Shown: positions 42,116 through 53,237, counted from the first letter of the stretch. The stretch is 64,000 bases of DNA from Alectoria sarmentosa (GCA_009733775.1 WOGZ01000095.1:46908-110907); one strand, 5' to 3'. The notes: generated by a model from the letters alone, not told the origin. Program-made: numbers and translations.

Positions 42116-44757
42116 TCACAGCCTTGCTTTTGTCTGTATCTCTTTCCGTCTCCGCTTCTTCGGACTTCTCATGGCGTCTACAACGGCATCACCGGGAGTA
42201 GCAGCCGCGCTCTCGAATAATTGCCGGCCAACTTGGTCCGCCAACACTAGTACTCTCGTACTGACTGTAGCACCATCACGCCGATTCTTGCCTTCCCTCC
42301 GTGAACTTGCTATAGTCTCAATGAAGGACCAGAGATTGCCTTCCGGAACTATAATTCCCGTCGCCGGGTCTCTTTTGGGTGTCCATCCCTCGGCCAGCTT
42401 GATTGTTGTATGAATATTTTTGTCTTTGCTTTTGCGCAAAATGACGATGCCTTCGTCTTCAAAAATTTGGAATGCATTTTTCAGTGTTTCTTTGTTGACG
42501 GCTTCAAAATACGAAAGGTCGCCTTGATGGTAGAGTGTTTTACCCAGCAACTGGGCAGCGTCTTGGGTCTTTGCGACATCAAGCCATACATCATCTTTCT
42601 GCTCCAATGGTGGTGTCAACCCCATGAGAGCTACAGCGCCTAGCCACGTAGATTCAATGAAAGGCCAGATTAGGAAACAGTAAAAGTCATAATTTTCTCG
42701 CCCATTCTTTCTCTCTGCATCGCTCAAGCCTGCTGAGAGAGCCTTTCCAGCAGCATCGCGGGAGACAGTAATAACTTGATCATTCTCAAGACCTCGTAGA
42801 GTGGCCTCGAGATTGGCAAGGAGGCCTGCAGTAGGATAGATGAACTCGCCTCGAAAAAGCTATAACTGTAAGCCTATTGAACAAGTTCGTGTCTTGACAG
42901 CTTACCTGAGAGAGAAAGTGTACCTGATCATGGAGATGATCAAATGATATCCTTTGATTGTCAGGTCCACCGCCTTGCTTGACTCGAGTGTACATAGCTG
43001 CAGACACGAGAGCTTCTGTGATAAAAAGGTGGATAGTCATATTCCTATAAAAGGACAATTGGAACCTGTCGACAGCGTAATATGTAGTCTCTGGTAAGCC
43101 ATTTATGACACCCACGAGACTAGATCCCAGAACCTCAAGGCCCCGATCCACAACTACCTCTGTGGGAGCGCCAGCGAAGTGTGCCACTCTACCTCCTTTG
43201 TTTCTGACGCGAGTGCTCAGCCAATCCACTCGCCGTATCAGCTCAGATTTGCCGACCCCGCGTCCGCGTAGAGTAAGCAACACGGTACCGATCAGGGCCG
43301 TTGGCATCACAACGGAAACAGCATTGATATCTGACAGCACTTTGAAGCCCAAAGTTCTGAGAAGACGAACCCGGTTTTCTGGGGTTTGCAGGTTGGTTGA
43401 ACCTGCCATTGCGAGCGACTGATCTTTCCGAGCTTGTTGGCCGTTGATGAAGTCCCGAAGACTCCAGGGTTCATGGAAACGGACGTCGACTCTCCCAAGC
43501 TTCAAAGAAAGTACAGAAGAGGCGGAGAGGAAGTCCTGCAGGTTTTCCTTTGGCTTAGGCTGACCGAGTAGTTCACTAATGTATGACTCTGTCTCGACTA
43601 CTTTGTCGTACTGAGTGCTCACAGGACAGATGATCGCATCATCTACACGACCAGACAGGACGCTATCTAAGAGGAAGCTCAATATTCCAAATTTTGGAGA
43701 CAGAAGCTTGCCAGTCCTCGATCGACCGCCTTCAATGAAGCATTCAAAGTTGAAGCCATTCTGCAGTAACGTGTCAATGTACGATTGAACGAGTGTCGTG
43801 TACAAAGCATCATCTCCAAAGCTTCTTCTAATCCACATAGCTCCAGCATGCTGTAGGAACGAGCCCAAGACTGGGAAATTAAGGTTGTCCCCTGCAACGA
43901 CAGTGGGTAAAGCAATTCCCAATCGATAGCAGATGATTTGGAGCGAAACATAGTCCACGTGCGATCGATGACATGGGAGGAAGACGATTGAATGCTTTTT
44001 CTTGGTTGCTTGTTCAGCAACGGATCGTAGCCGGAGGACTTCCTCACTCGAGACATGGACGCCTTGGTGGTACGCCCGAGTCAGAAGCTGCGTGCTCAAG
44101 TAGTAGGCCCCTCTAATGAATCTTTTGCTCTCCATCTTGCAGATCACTGAATTATGATTTCGGAGTCAGTCTTGCTTGTTTAAGGGGGGTATGACGAGCC
44201 TTGAAACACGTCTAGAGAGTGAAAGCTCCCAAGACATGTCTCAAGACTCAACCTTTGGTTCAGAAGCGGAAACATGGACTCCAAAAATACGTACTACCAT
44301 CCGTCAATTCTAGTGCAACTTCCTGCAGACTTGTTTCAATCTCGGCTTTCCTCCGGGTTTTGTTCCCAAATATGTCTTTTTCGTCACCAAGTAGACCCGA
44401 TCGCTCCTCGACTTCTACCCTTCGCCGCGCCAAGTCTTCGATTTTCCGTTTGAGCATCGGTGTCCTCATAACGGCCGCTCTCATGTTTTCGGAGAAGCCG
44501 CTGTAGAAGATTGGCTGCCCTAGGACGTCGTCGTAGGCCCTCCACCCCGTCCCAGACACGTGTAAGCTGACCTCTCGAAGAAAATCCAACGGGGACTCGC
44601 GGAAGCGCGCCATGTGTTCGACGAGATTTCTTTCATGGCCTCCATTTTGGGAGGTAGGAGGTTCGACATAGCCAGTTGGATGTAGGGTAACTTGATCTCC
44701 GAGAATGTCGAGATCAGGAGCTGAAGCCGGAGACTTCTCAGTCTTCGATGGAGGCAT
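42116..44757 (-). CDS. Dihydroxyacetone-phosphate/glycerol-3-phosphate acyltransferase (GNPAT/PlsB type)
   Basis: Three exons: 44757-44295, 44146-42906, 42859-42116, 815 residues. The enzyme acylates the sn-1 position of glycerol-3-phosphate or DHAP, the first step of glycerolipid or ether-lipid synthesis. Acyltransferase motifs: LPCHRSHVDYVSLQIICYRL (the HX4D catalytic pair), AGAMWIRRSFGDD, and FIEGGRSRTGKLLSPKFGIL (substrate-phosphate binding). These GNPAT/PlsB motifs differ from the yeast Gat1/2 type. The C-terminal domain continues through LFRGEFIYPTAGLLANLE and ends in a basic KKRRRKEIQTKARL. Metazoan relatives are peroxisomal or mitochondrial; the last residues (ARL) are a weak peroxisomal PTS1-like ending. 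Intron 1 is introner-like (148 nt), intron 2 is 46 nt. Confidence 0.88.
44147..44294 (-). repeat. Introner-like intron in the acyltransferase gene (148 nt)
   Basis: Donor GTACGTATTTTTGGAGTCC, core GAGACATGTCTTGGGAGC, 3' end GACTGACTCCGAAATCATAA then TTCAG. Sister copy of the intron at 38851-38997 on the other strand. GGAGTCC near one end and GACTCCGAAA at the other form terminal inverted repeats around an internal hairpin. Phase 1. Confidence 0.85.
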
Positions 44758-45681
44758 GATTTCCTTCTTACGTCAGGCCATCAGGAGGTCAACATTTGTT
44801 GAATATCAGTATGAACGCCTATTAAGCATGAAGCCATGAGGTGACGATTATATCATGATGGCCGATGAAACAGGCACAATTGTAGAGCTCAGGGCAGGTT
44901 TACCCCACGTTTTCCGGGGGCGGGTCCCGGAGCAGAATTTAGCGTTTTAAACAAATTGGAATGTCTTGGCATTTTTCGTCGCCCTCCCCCCCATACATTG
45001 TTGTACTGTAGCCCCAACATCGGACAACGTATCTTATCAATATCGCTGTTATCGTCAGAATAAGTCTCAAATGGATAAAAATGAAGTTATATTGAAGTCT
45101 TACAGGTTCCTCAGCCCCTCAATCATGACCACCGATCGCGAAGATCGCAAAATCGATATTGCTGTTAAGGCCAAGGCTGAGAGGAAAAAAAAAAAAAATT
45201 AAAATTAAAAAAAATTTGGTGCTACAGTACAAAAATGTATGGGGGGCGACGAAAAATGCCAAGACATTCCAATTGGTTTTGAAAACGCTAAATGGCTCAC
45301 TGGCTGCTTTGACGCCCGGCCGAGGAGACGCCGGCTAAAGAAATGTTCATATGATAGCACCACAATCAATTTGAACCCCATGCAGGCGGGGCATGGACCG
45401 TCTTTCTATCACCAATATGTATACCCGAAGATGCTTGAATAGCGACCCCTTGCCATCATCTGATTCCAGTGGCAAGTTCTGCAAATTGGATGTACTCGAT
45501 AGTTCAATTTGGGCGATTTCCGACAGCCTTCCGATGCTCTGAAATCAAGCGTGGCAATTATGAAACTCCAACTCCCACGACTCAATTACAGAAATACTAT
45601 GTAAATTGTTCCGATCAAAGGTACCCTAGCATACCTAGGTAAGCTCACCTCAGTCCTCATCTTTAGCACTGCGCTAACCGG
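44758..45681. other. Intergenic holding a MITE
   Basis: About 920 bases upstream of the acyltransferase. The only structure is the inverted-repeat element at 44942-45288; no other gene seen. Confidence 0.45.
44942..45288. mobile_element. 347-bp MITE with about 68-bp terminal inverted repeats and TA target site
   Basis: The left arm 44942-45011 (GCGTTTTAAACAAATTGG..) and the right arm 45221-45288 are inverted copies with a few mismatches, sharing GGAATGTCTTGGCATTTTTC and GTCGCC, then CATACATT and GTACTGTAG. TA lies at both outer edges, as left by Tc1/mariner/Fot1-type transposases. The 210-bp interior includes a 43-codon frame (45071-45202, MDKNEVILKSYRFLSPS..) and a poly-A tract, and might be a remnant of a parent transposon; that is inference. 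No transposase catalytic domain. Confidence 0.8.
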
Positions 45682-46932
45682 CTAGAGTAAACAATCGGGA
45701 AGTAGGCTGAATACTTTGGAAGCTAGATGCTGGACCGCGTCTTTGTTCCCACTGAGATCGGGAGTAATAAGCAACGGGCCGGGAAAGAGTTCCCTTCGTG
45801 CAGATGTTTCTGCCAGGAAAACGATGCATGGGTCACCATGTGCATCAAAAGCGGCAAAAGACATTGCGCTATATACATAGCGACGTTTGAACGTGTCTAA
45901 GCAGAAGGCATCAGGCTCGTTGCTGTCCTCATGGAGTTGTTTGGCGAATCTGACGACCCCAGGAAATGTCTTCTCGTCCAGGCATCGAATACGTAGCAAG
46001 CTTAGCGTCTGGCCATAAGCTGAGTCGAGTTCGGGGTTGATAAAGCGGAAGACGGTTGCGAGATGGTCATCAACCTTGCTGACGGTCTCAACAAAGTGAT
46101 CGACGGCACCAGGGGTTATGTGCGGCATCTCGATGTAATGGACCCAGTCTCCTTCTGGTGCTAGATGAAAGTCCTGGACCATCCAAGGTGGTAGTCTTTC
46201 CAAAAGCGTTATGAAAGAGAATTGATTGAAGCGTTTTGCCATACCGATACCCGCTAATTTGGCCCTTAGGCGATTCGCATTGTTCACACAGTACCTTTCA
46301 GTCTGAATCAAGTCTTCTGGTGAATATATTTGTTGGAAAAGCCATGTTTCGAACACAATGCGAGCGTGGACGGGCAAGCCAAGCTCCGCCAATTTCTTGG
46401 AGCTCGGACTGTAATAGATCACCTCTCCTGATACCATCATTCCGAAGGCCTTGTGGTGACTTAGAGTGATACCTTGAACAACAGGAAGCCCATTTTTCAT
46501 CATAGTGTTGGATGATCCTAGAGATATAATGTTCGGACAAAATCCAAAGTCTAGAGCTCCGTCAGCGTGGATATAAGAGAACTCCGATCCAATAGCGCGA
46601 AGGGACTGGCGTAAAGCCAGTACGTCGTCGCGGCCCCCAACAAAGGTCGTCCCCATCTTAGCAAGAAGGATAACCCAATGGCTTTCCTTGTTCCTGTCGC
46701 ACAAGGCTTTGTTCCTTACAACTTGCTTCGCAAGGGTCTCCGGTATCATGCCTCCTAAATCGTTGGCCATTATCTCTGCGAACCTCGGCGTTCTGCGCTG
46801 AGTCCACCGACCTGTCAATTCGTCGCTATCCAGGACATTCTTTTTGATGCTGTAGTGTGACGCTGCGGAGAAGTAGACAAAGGCTCCTGGATGCTGCGCA
46901 AGAGCTGCGTGCAGACCGACTCTATTGCCCAT
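45682..46932 (-). CDS. Intact C-terminal PLP decarboxylase domain within the broken gene
   Basis: The longest ATG-started piece of the region above, 416 residues, from MGNRVGLHAALAQHP; the open frame extends 60 codons further upstream to include SEILNDRKNSFGLSLAEHDS. It keeps the substrate/PLP motifs: cofactor-stacking AASHYSIKKNV, HADGA (Asp pairs with the pyridinium), and SHHKAFG (Schiff-base Lys). The first ATG falls inside the fold, so a protein starting there would lack part of the domain. Whether it is made at all cannot be told from sequence. This is an alternative to reading the whole locus as dead. Confidence 0.4.
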   Translation of the reverse strand: MGNRVGLHAALAQHPGAFVYFSAASHYSIKKNVLDSDELTGRWTQRRTPRFAEIMANDLGGMIPETLAKQVVRNKALCDRNKESHWVILLAKMGTTFVGGRDDVLALRQSLRAIGSEFSYIHADGALDFGFCPNIISLGSSNTMMKNGLPVVQGITLSHHKAFGMMVSGEVIYYSPSSKKLAELGLPVHARIVFETWLFQQIYSPEDLIQTERYCVNNANRLRAKLAGIGMAKRFNQFSFITLLERLPPWMVQDFHLAPEGDWVHYIEMPHITPGAVDHFVETVSKVDDHLATVFRFINPELDSAYGQTLSLLRIRCLDEKTFPGVVRFAKQLHEDSNEPDAFCLDTFKRRYVYSAMSFAAFDAHGDPCIVFLAETSARRELFPGPLLITPDLSGNKDAVQHLASKVFSLLPDCLL

Positions 46933-48587
46933 GGTCCTCCCCGTAGTAAAGGTAGCAGCGAAAGAATCATGTTCGGCAAGTGACAGGCCAAAGCTATTCT
47001 TCCGATCATTGAGAATCTCGCTACCACGTAATGCGACCCACTTGGATTCTAGCGTTACTGGGAGAAAGTGGCCAATTATCGGTCCAAGGGCAGACAGAGT
47101 GAGGTGCTCGATTCAAAGGGTACCCGCTTGAGGACCTCGCCAACGTACGCTAACCCGCGACCCTTTGAAGCATGAGCTCGAGCTCAGCAAACGGTAAGGG
47201 ATATTTAGATGGACCAGTCTGGGATCGTTGCAGCCAAGCCTCCTCCCTCAAAAAATTTGAAGAAAAGAGCTCGACGAGGCTCTCAACGTGACGTTTTGTC
47301 ACGCTAGGTTAGGCTGTGACAAGAACCGCCCCATCTTTCAATGGGACGAGGCCCCATTTACGTCGAAGGGAGAGGCTTGGTAAATTCCGAGGACGCACAA
47401 TTAAATCCAAGGATGCTGGAGGGGTTTCAACTGGAACGTCATGCTCGATCAGCATCTCGCGCAGTGTTCGTCGATTTAATTCACACTTGTGGTAAATTTC
47501 GCGTATTCCTTTGAGACCGAAGCGAGCTTCTTGCAGATAGACTAGCAAAGGGCCTAAAGCATCTCGAGAGCCAGCAAGCGTTCTGTCGGTACCTCTCACG
47601 TATTCGATATGTCGGAAAAATGAGCTTCCTAGGTTGCGAGGCTTAAGAACCACCGCCGGTGGTGGGTACGTGCAATTCATTCCAGCAGCAACAATCGTCG
47701 CAGCGCGTATTGTGTTGTCTTGTATGGCTCTGGTATCCGAGCAATCGACATCGAGGTACGGATAACAGAGCGACAATCTTGGTAAGCCCAATCGTTGTCG
47801 TGCTGGTTCCGACAAAGTAGTGACATAATCAAAGGTACGTCACGCATCGATATGCAGAAACATCGGAAGGAGCTCAGAGAGCTGGTCGATTGCGGTGAAG
47901 TCGTCTGCTTGACCTTCATCGTTGGCCAAAGTTGCTGCAAAGATGATAGGACGACGGCCTCCAGTGCGCTAAATAAGTGCCATCTTTGCTGCTTCCCAGT
48001 CGTCACCGACTTGGAAGATTTCCAGCCCGAAGTGCTGCGCGGCAGACTGGACAACGCCAGACTCTATCCGAGCGGCCACCAACAAAGGCTTCTGAGTCGG
48101 CCTCTGAAAGCGCAACCCGAATCGCGTAATGGTTGGCCTCGCTCCAAGGGCAAATATAACCCGATGCGTGTTCGTCGCCAACTCGGGCGCCTTTGACCAA
48201 CACTGCCTGTTTCTCAAATTCCTTGAAATGGAATGGCCAGCTAGGATCGATCTCATCAGGGGAATTGAGATGGTTATTGTACCATGGCAAACCAGCATCT
48301 CTCAACAATTCCGAAGTTTGCAACCAAAGCGCATCTGAGAAAGGGTGAAAGGGCCCAAGTGGAGATTTGGTCCACTGATGAAGTAATGTGTTTACCTCCT
48401 TTAGCGTCCTCAAGATCTTTGAATTTGGAGTGGCCCATTGAGAGATGACGGGCTCATCCATCCATTGGGGTCGGCCATCTAAGAATACTCTCTCAATAAG
48501 ATTAGTATGAGAAGCAGGATCCACGTCGGAGCCACATTCCCGATCAATACTCTCGCCAATGCAGAATGGTATTTGACCTTTATTCAT
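45682..48587 (-). pseudogene. Broken tandem PLP-dependent (group II) decarboxylase-like gene
   Basis: The 2.9-kb region reads as one long protein of about 960 residues with two PLP-decarboxylase-like halves. The N-terminal half starts MNKGQIPFCIGESIDREC (48587), shows ASGYICPWSEANHYAIRVAL, then in a shifted frame KPLLVAARIESGVVQSAAQH, FAATLANDEGQADDFTAID, MFLHIDA*RTFDYVTTL and RGTDRTLAGSRDALGPLLV. It is disabled by a frameshift near 48.1 kb and stops at 47969 (TAG), 47840 (TGA), 47309 (TAA) and 47150 (TAG). A second frame change lies near 47.12 kb. From there to the end (47112-45682) the frame is fully open: TLESKWVALRGSEILNDRKN, TTGRTMGNRVGLHAALAQHP, YIHADGALDFGF, and TLSHHKAFGMMVSG with the PLP lysine. 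The substrate is unknown (histidine or another amino acid). Introns do not explain the breaks. Confidence 0.72.
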
Positions 48588-50382
48588 TGCGATACAGTTG
48601 TACTTCTCTTTGAGCTACGGGTTTGCGTTGGGTAATGTATACAAAGTGTGATTTTCGATGTCACGGTGCCCCAAAGGTCTGATCTGCAACGAATATAAGA
48701 GTTTCTGTTTTTCTGATTTTCGAGGAGGTGGCCCAGTAATAACAGATTTTGGTCTCCTGAGAAATTGAAAACATAGGGGTAAATTAAGTAGAAACTCTGT
48801 TGCATGCGGAGTTGTTAGTTGACACGTGGTGTTCTAGCCACTTTACAGACGGAGAGTTCACAGGGACTTTGTAGTTGAATTCAACGTGAGACAGAGATAG
48901 GCGTATACGGTGTTCGGGCTGTTGTTGAGTTTTCTAGTAATTGAAAATAGGGTAGGTTCATCGGATCAGATACCTAGAAATGAAGCCTTGATCAAAGATA
49001 GTACTCAGGTATAAAGGGAACTAGACTAGATGATGCAAAATTACATATCTTTGTTACCAGAAACAACCCCAAATGCCCTAAATCAATAGATCGGGTGGTG
49101 ACTCGGGAGGAACGCATAGGCCATCATCGGAATATTTATTGTCGTCTGTGCGCATGTTAGCTCGTACCGTGATTGACAGATCGTGGCCCAAACTTTGCTC
49201 CTTTTGCAGCTCATCGTTGACCTTTGGCCAGGATGACCAGAAACATCGTAGTAATTGTTTGATCGTTCAACGCCGGCGTCTCCTGGTAGTTTAGGACTGC
49301 TCCAAGATTTCAAGGGTCTCTATCGTTTTGATTTGACATTGCCCTCCCTGTCTCGGTAATTTTCCTCGATGTCCTCCGCGTCGATAGCATGGCCAATGAA
49401 AGATATCCTTCAAAAGTTATGGCGTACTGATCACAGGCACGCTGTGTGTCTCCGCCGAATCGTACTAGCAGTCTGACAGGATGTTTTGCTTGCGGGCTTT
49501 GAAGAGGAAATTGTGATATTCGTCCTTCGATGGGGCCACGGGTGCGGCGGAGAGCCGGTTGCCCGTAGCCCGAATTTGTCCTTCGTCTTGGGGCACGTTG
49601 GAGAGGAGGGGACTGGCAACTTCTCAGGCGTTGGTAGCATGGCAAGTAACGCCAGGCCTGATGGGCACAGTGGGACCATGAGCTAGTGGGTCTCATTATC
49701 ATAGAATCGTGTTTGTTCAATCGGCGATTAAATGACTGCAATCGTCATCGCGTGCGCCATGACATTCATGGTAATCGGATATGGCAATTGCAATTGCCCA
49801 TGGTCATTTACCATACACACTACTGCCGTTTTGACATGGTTTCTTCCTCTTCATTCGAATTCGGCTTCTTAGAGTCATACTGTAGCAGTCCTTTTGTCCC
49901 CACCTGTCCACGTTTACAGCTATGTACCTACTCTGCTCTAGGTCTACAGAGTATGCCGTGCAGGGATGCGAGTTCTTCTTGACGTTCAAGTTGGGGTACG
50001 ACACTTAGGCTTCAACTGGCTTGCTAGCCTTGGCGTTGAGTGGCCTAATCACATACTTAGGTAAGGTACATTAGCCTCAGCCCTAAGGTTTAGATATTGA
50101 TAGACTCATTTGTGGTGGGGGCCGGGACGGAAGAACTATTTTTCCAGACGAAAATATTACATACAACCCGTGAACACCTCGAACCCCTCGAACATACTCA
50201 TCTTGTACAGAAACCCCACCAAAATTGACCTTCACCTTGAGCCACGACGTTTAATAATTGATTAGCAAACACCACATGCAATTATCGCAGATACGGAACA
50301 CGGTACCCGCTGAGGATATGGAAATGCTATCCCAGCACCATAAACATATTCTTCCACCTTAACCGTGGAGAGGCCGTCCACT
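48588..50382. other. Gene-poor stretch with possible gene remains
   Basis: About 1.8 kb. On the minus strand at about 49690-49430 one frame reads NVPQDEGQIRATGNRLSAAP and VAPSKDEYHNFLFKARKQNI between stop codons, suggesting a decayed gene. Nothing else recognised. Confidence 0.3.
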
Positions 50383-50980
50383 ATGCCTTCAGCGGCCCAC
50401 GCGCTCGAGCCTCTGAGCACTCGAGCTATCGTCATAGACCAGTGAGCTGATACTCTGCCTTGACGGTGCCATTCTGACCGTTGACAGCTCCTCAACGCCC
50501 CATCTATTCCTTTCTCGCCCAATTTTTGCTCCCTTGCTCTTTCCCAATGAATCCTCCGATGCCCGTGACCACTGTGCCAACGAAAGGACCTTTCTCTCGT
50601 GGCTTCGACTGAGCATATACATGTCCGTCGTCAGCGTGGCCATTGTCATATCTTTCCACCTCAAATCTCAACCCACCAGCATCGAGAAACGGATAGCATT
50701 GCCCGTAGGACTTATATTCTGGTTCTTGAGCATCGCTTGCTTAGTCAATGGGTTTGCAAATTATGTCAAGACTGTTACAAAATTCTCGCGGAGACAAGCT
50801 CTAGTGCAGAGTGGGTGGAAGACACAAGTGGTGAGTTTTTAAGCTCAGTGCAGAAGAGATGCACGCCTTAATCAGATCTGCGGCTAATGGTCAACAAAAT
50901 AGGTCTTCACTATAGTAGCGTGTGCAATAGTAGCAGCTTGTATACTGTTTCTGTCCACTAACGCTGCGTCAAGTCGATAA
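50383..50980 (+). CDS. DUF202-domain membrane protein
   Basis: Three exons: 50383-50441, 50488-50830, 50903-50980, 159 residues. The DUF202/YidH-like domain is clear: SSDARDHCANERTFLSWLRL (the ANERTFLSWLR signature), then three membrane helices, YMSVVSVAIVISFHL, ALPVGLIFWFLSIACLVNGF and VFTIVACAIVAACILFL, the last split by intron 2. The family is small, found in bacteria and fungi; vacuolar transporter chaperone subunits carry a related three-helix domain, but this gene lacks SPX and polymerase parts. The first exon (MPSAAHALEPLSTRAIVID) is chosen because it precedes a good GTGAGC donor; it is less certain than the rest. The function is unknown. Confidence 0.78.
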
Positions 50981-52333
50981 GTGCCAGATCAACAAGAGAG
51001 CCTGAATTGTGAGGGCCAGATGCCATATTTCGTTATCCCAGATCCTGGTAGGCCTTCCCCCACGAGATCTACCAAGGAAAGGAAACCCGAGTCCACCGCG
51101 ACATGGGGCAGTATCTCAGCTGAAGATTCTGCTATAGAGCAATGACGTTGCCTAGAGGCCAAATCTGCTCTGACCCAATTGCCACCTCCAATGTCCATCA
51201 CTTACCTCCGAAAGCAGAGGATGCTGACAATTACTATCTTTTCCGAAGTCAAGGGTGGCGAGGGATGAGCCAACGCACATGGCGAGACGTCGGATGCATA
51301 ACGTGGAATACTCCTTCATCATTAATCTACAGCTTGAGAACTCTGGTCGTCTGAACGAATCCCCCAAAATCAAACTTTTGCCAAGGACCTCACAGGCCAG
51401 ACTCTGAGAACAAGGAAAGCAGGCTGTTCTTGGTCACGAGACAAATGTCGTTAGTCCATTGCTTTTGGTGTCACGTATGCACACATATCTTCGGAACTAG
51501 TGTAATAATCCAGTCTCAATAAAACAAAAGATCTTCCATCAATCACGGTACCGAAGTGAGCCATCACAAGCATGAGCACACTACATTTCAATGGAACCTC
51601 GCAATAACAACTTTAACAACAAGTCGAAGTCGAAGTCGAAGACTTTCACAACAAGGATTGAATGTATCGTGCCACTACAACGCTATGATTTGATTGCAAA
51701 ATTTCAATTGATGCTTTTGACGATCAAATTTGTGATGTTGATCCCATTGTTACCATGTCTCCATCCTCACTGTTGGACATCTCCGTTGAATAACAGAATG
51801 TAGTGAAGCTAGATGAACACAGAATACGTGGAACGGGATTATAATTGACGATGAGCTGGGCTCAACAAGTATAATTTCTTACGACTGGATTGGAGAGCTT
51901 TCCGAATGCTACCGAGAATGTGGACTAGTAATCGCTATCTTTCAGAATACAGAGGAAGACGGGACCGCTTTGTGGTCATTGTGCCAGGATGATGCACAGA
52001 CTCAGCTCAACATACGAGAAAGAGACCATTCAAGAATATTGACCGAAAATTCTTGTTTAGAATAATATACCTACAGAGTTACAGTAGTTCAACCATTTAG
52101 ATTGGAGTGCCTCTTACCATACAATTTCACAGCTCTCAAAAACTCCGAACTTGGGCATCAACATTAAGTATCCTTGAAGCCCTAATCTTATCAGCGGTGG
52201 GCTGTTAGGAATCGGCTTAAATCGGTCCTCGGTCCTCTTTTTAGTCATCTTTCCCACCCACGGCATTGAAAATATTCTACCTTCACGGACGTGATGCTAA
52301 GCCGCTCCAAAAGTTGACAAAGAAGACTTCAAC
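50981..52333. other. Intergenic, nothing recognised
   Basis: About 1.35 kb upstream of the isomerase gene. A short frame at 51591-51803 with a Lys-Ser run has no support. Confidence 0.4.
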
Positions 52334-53237
52334 ATGGGCAGTACTACAACTCAAACCCAAACGATCACCGCCGAAAATGTTATACGACTATTCCCCGACG
52401 TCGACACTCACTTAGCTACCTCGCACAGAGTGCCTACGAGGGACAATGACTTACAAGGCTACGACGAGGAACAGATTCGCTTGATGGAAGAGGTCTGTAT
52501 CGTCCTTGATGAGAACGATGTGCCGATAGGAAGCGCGAGCAAGAAAGTCTGCACGTGCGATGCGAATCCGTCCTCGCGAGCGCCATTGCTGACTGGTGAC
52601 CAGGCCATCTTATGACGAACATCAACGAAGGTTTACTACATCGAGCTTTCTCCGTCTTTCTCTTTGACTCGAAGAACCGATTGCTTTTACAACAACGAGC
52701 TTCCGAGAAGATCACGTTCCCGGGCATGTGGACCAACACGTGCTGCTCGCATCCATTGGGCGTACCCGAGGAGACTGGAGACGAGCTGGAGGCGGCTGTT
52801 CAAGGGGTTCGAAAAGCGGCGCAGAGGAAGTTGGAGCAAGAACTTGGTATTCAGGCGAAGGGAGTGCCGCTGGACAAGTTCCGGTTCTTGACGAGGATAC
52901 ATTATAAAGCCCCAAGTGATGGCAAGTGGGGAGAGCACGAGAGTCAGTCTTTCCCATTGGATTCATTGACTCGAGGAGCGTACTGATAGCATCGAGCGTA
53001 GTTGATTACATCCTGTTCATCAAGGCGGACGTTGACCACACACCGAATGCCAACGAAGTACGAGATACTCGATATGTGTCTGCGGTGGAACTGAAAAGGA
53101 TGTTCAATGAGGACAGGCTGAAGTTCACGCCTTGGTTCAAGCTGATATGCGAGTCAATGCTTTTTGAGTGGTGGGAACATTTGGATCAAGGCTTGGAAGA
53201 GTACATTGGAGAAAGCAAGATCAGACGGATGTTGTGA
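52334..53237 (+). CDS. IDI1: Isopentenyl-diphosphate delta-isomerase
   Basis: Three exons: 52334-52550, 52604-52942, 53002-53237, 263 residues. The enzyme interconverts IPP and DMAPP in the mevalonate pathway to sterols and other isoprenoids. The Nudix-fold core is plain: GLLHRAFSVFLFDSKNRLLL, LQQRASEKITFPGMWTNTCC with the catalytic Cys, SHPLGVPEE, the Nudix-like KAAQRKLEQELGI holding acidic metal ligands, and GEHEIDYILFIKADVDHTPN with the catalytic Glu region. The first intron (52551-52603) gives the conserved KKVCHLMTNI only if spliced as GC-AG with donor GCACGT; no in-frame GT donor exists. The second intron (GTCAGT donor) is ordinary. Soluble; probably cytosol or peroxisome. Confidence 0.93.

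Noticed and set aside
52334..53237. Frameshifted or dead isomerase gene
   Set aside because: The apparent frame break at exon 1/2 disappears when a GC-AG intron is used, which restores the conserved KKVCHLM.
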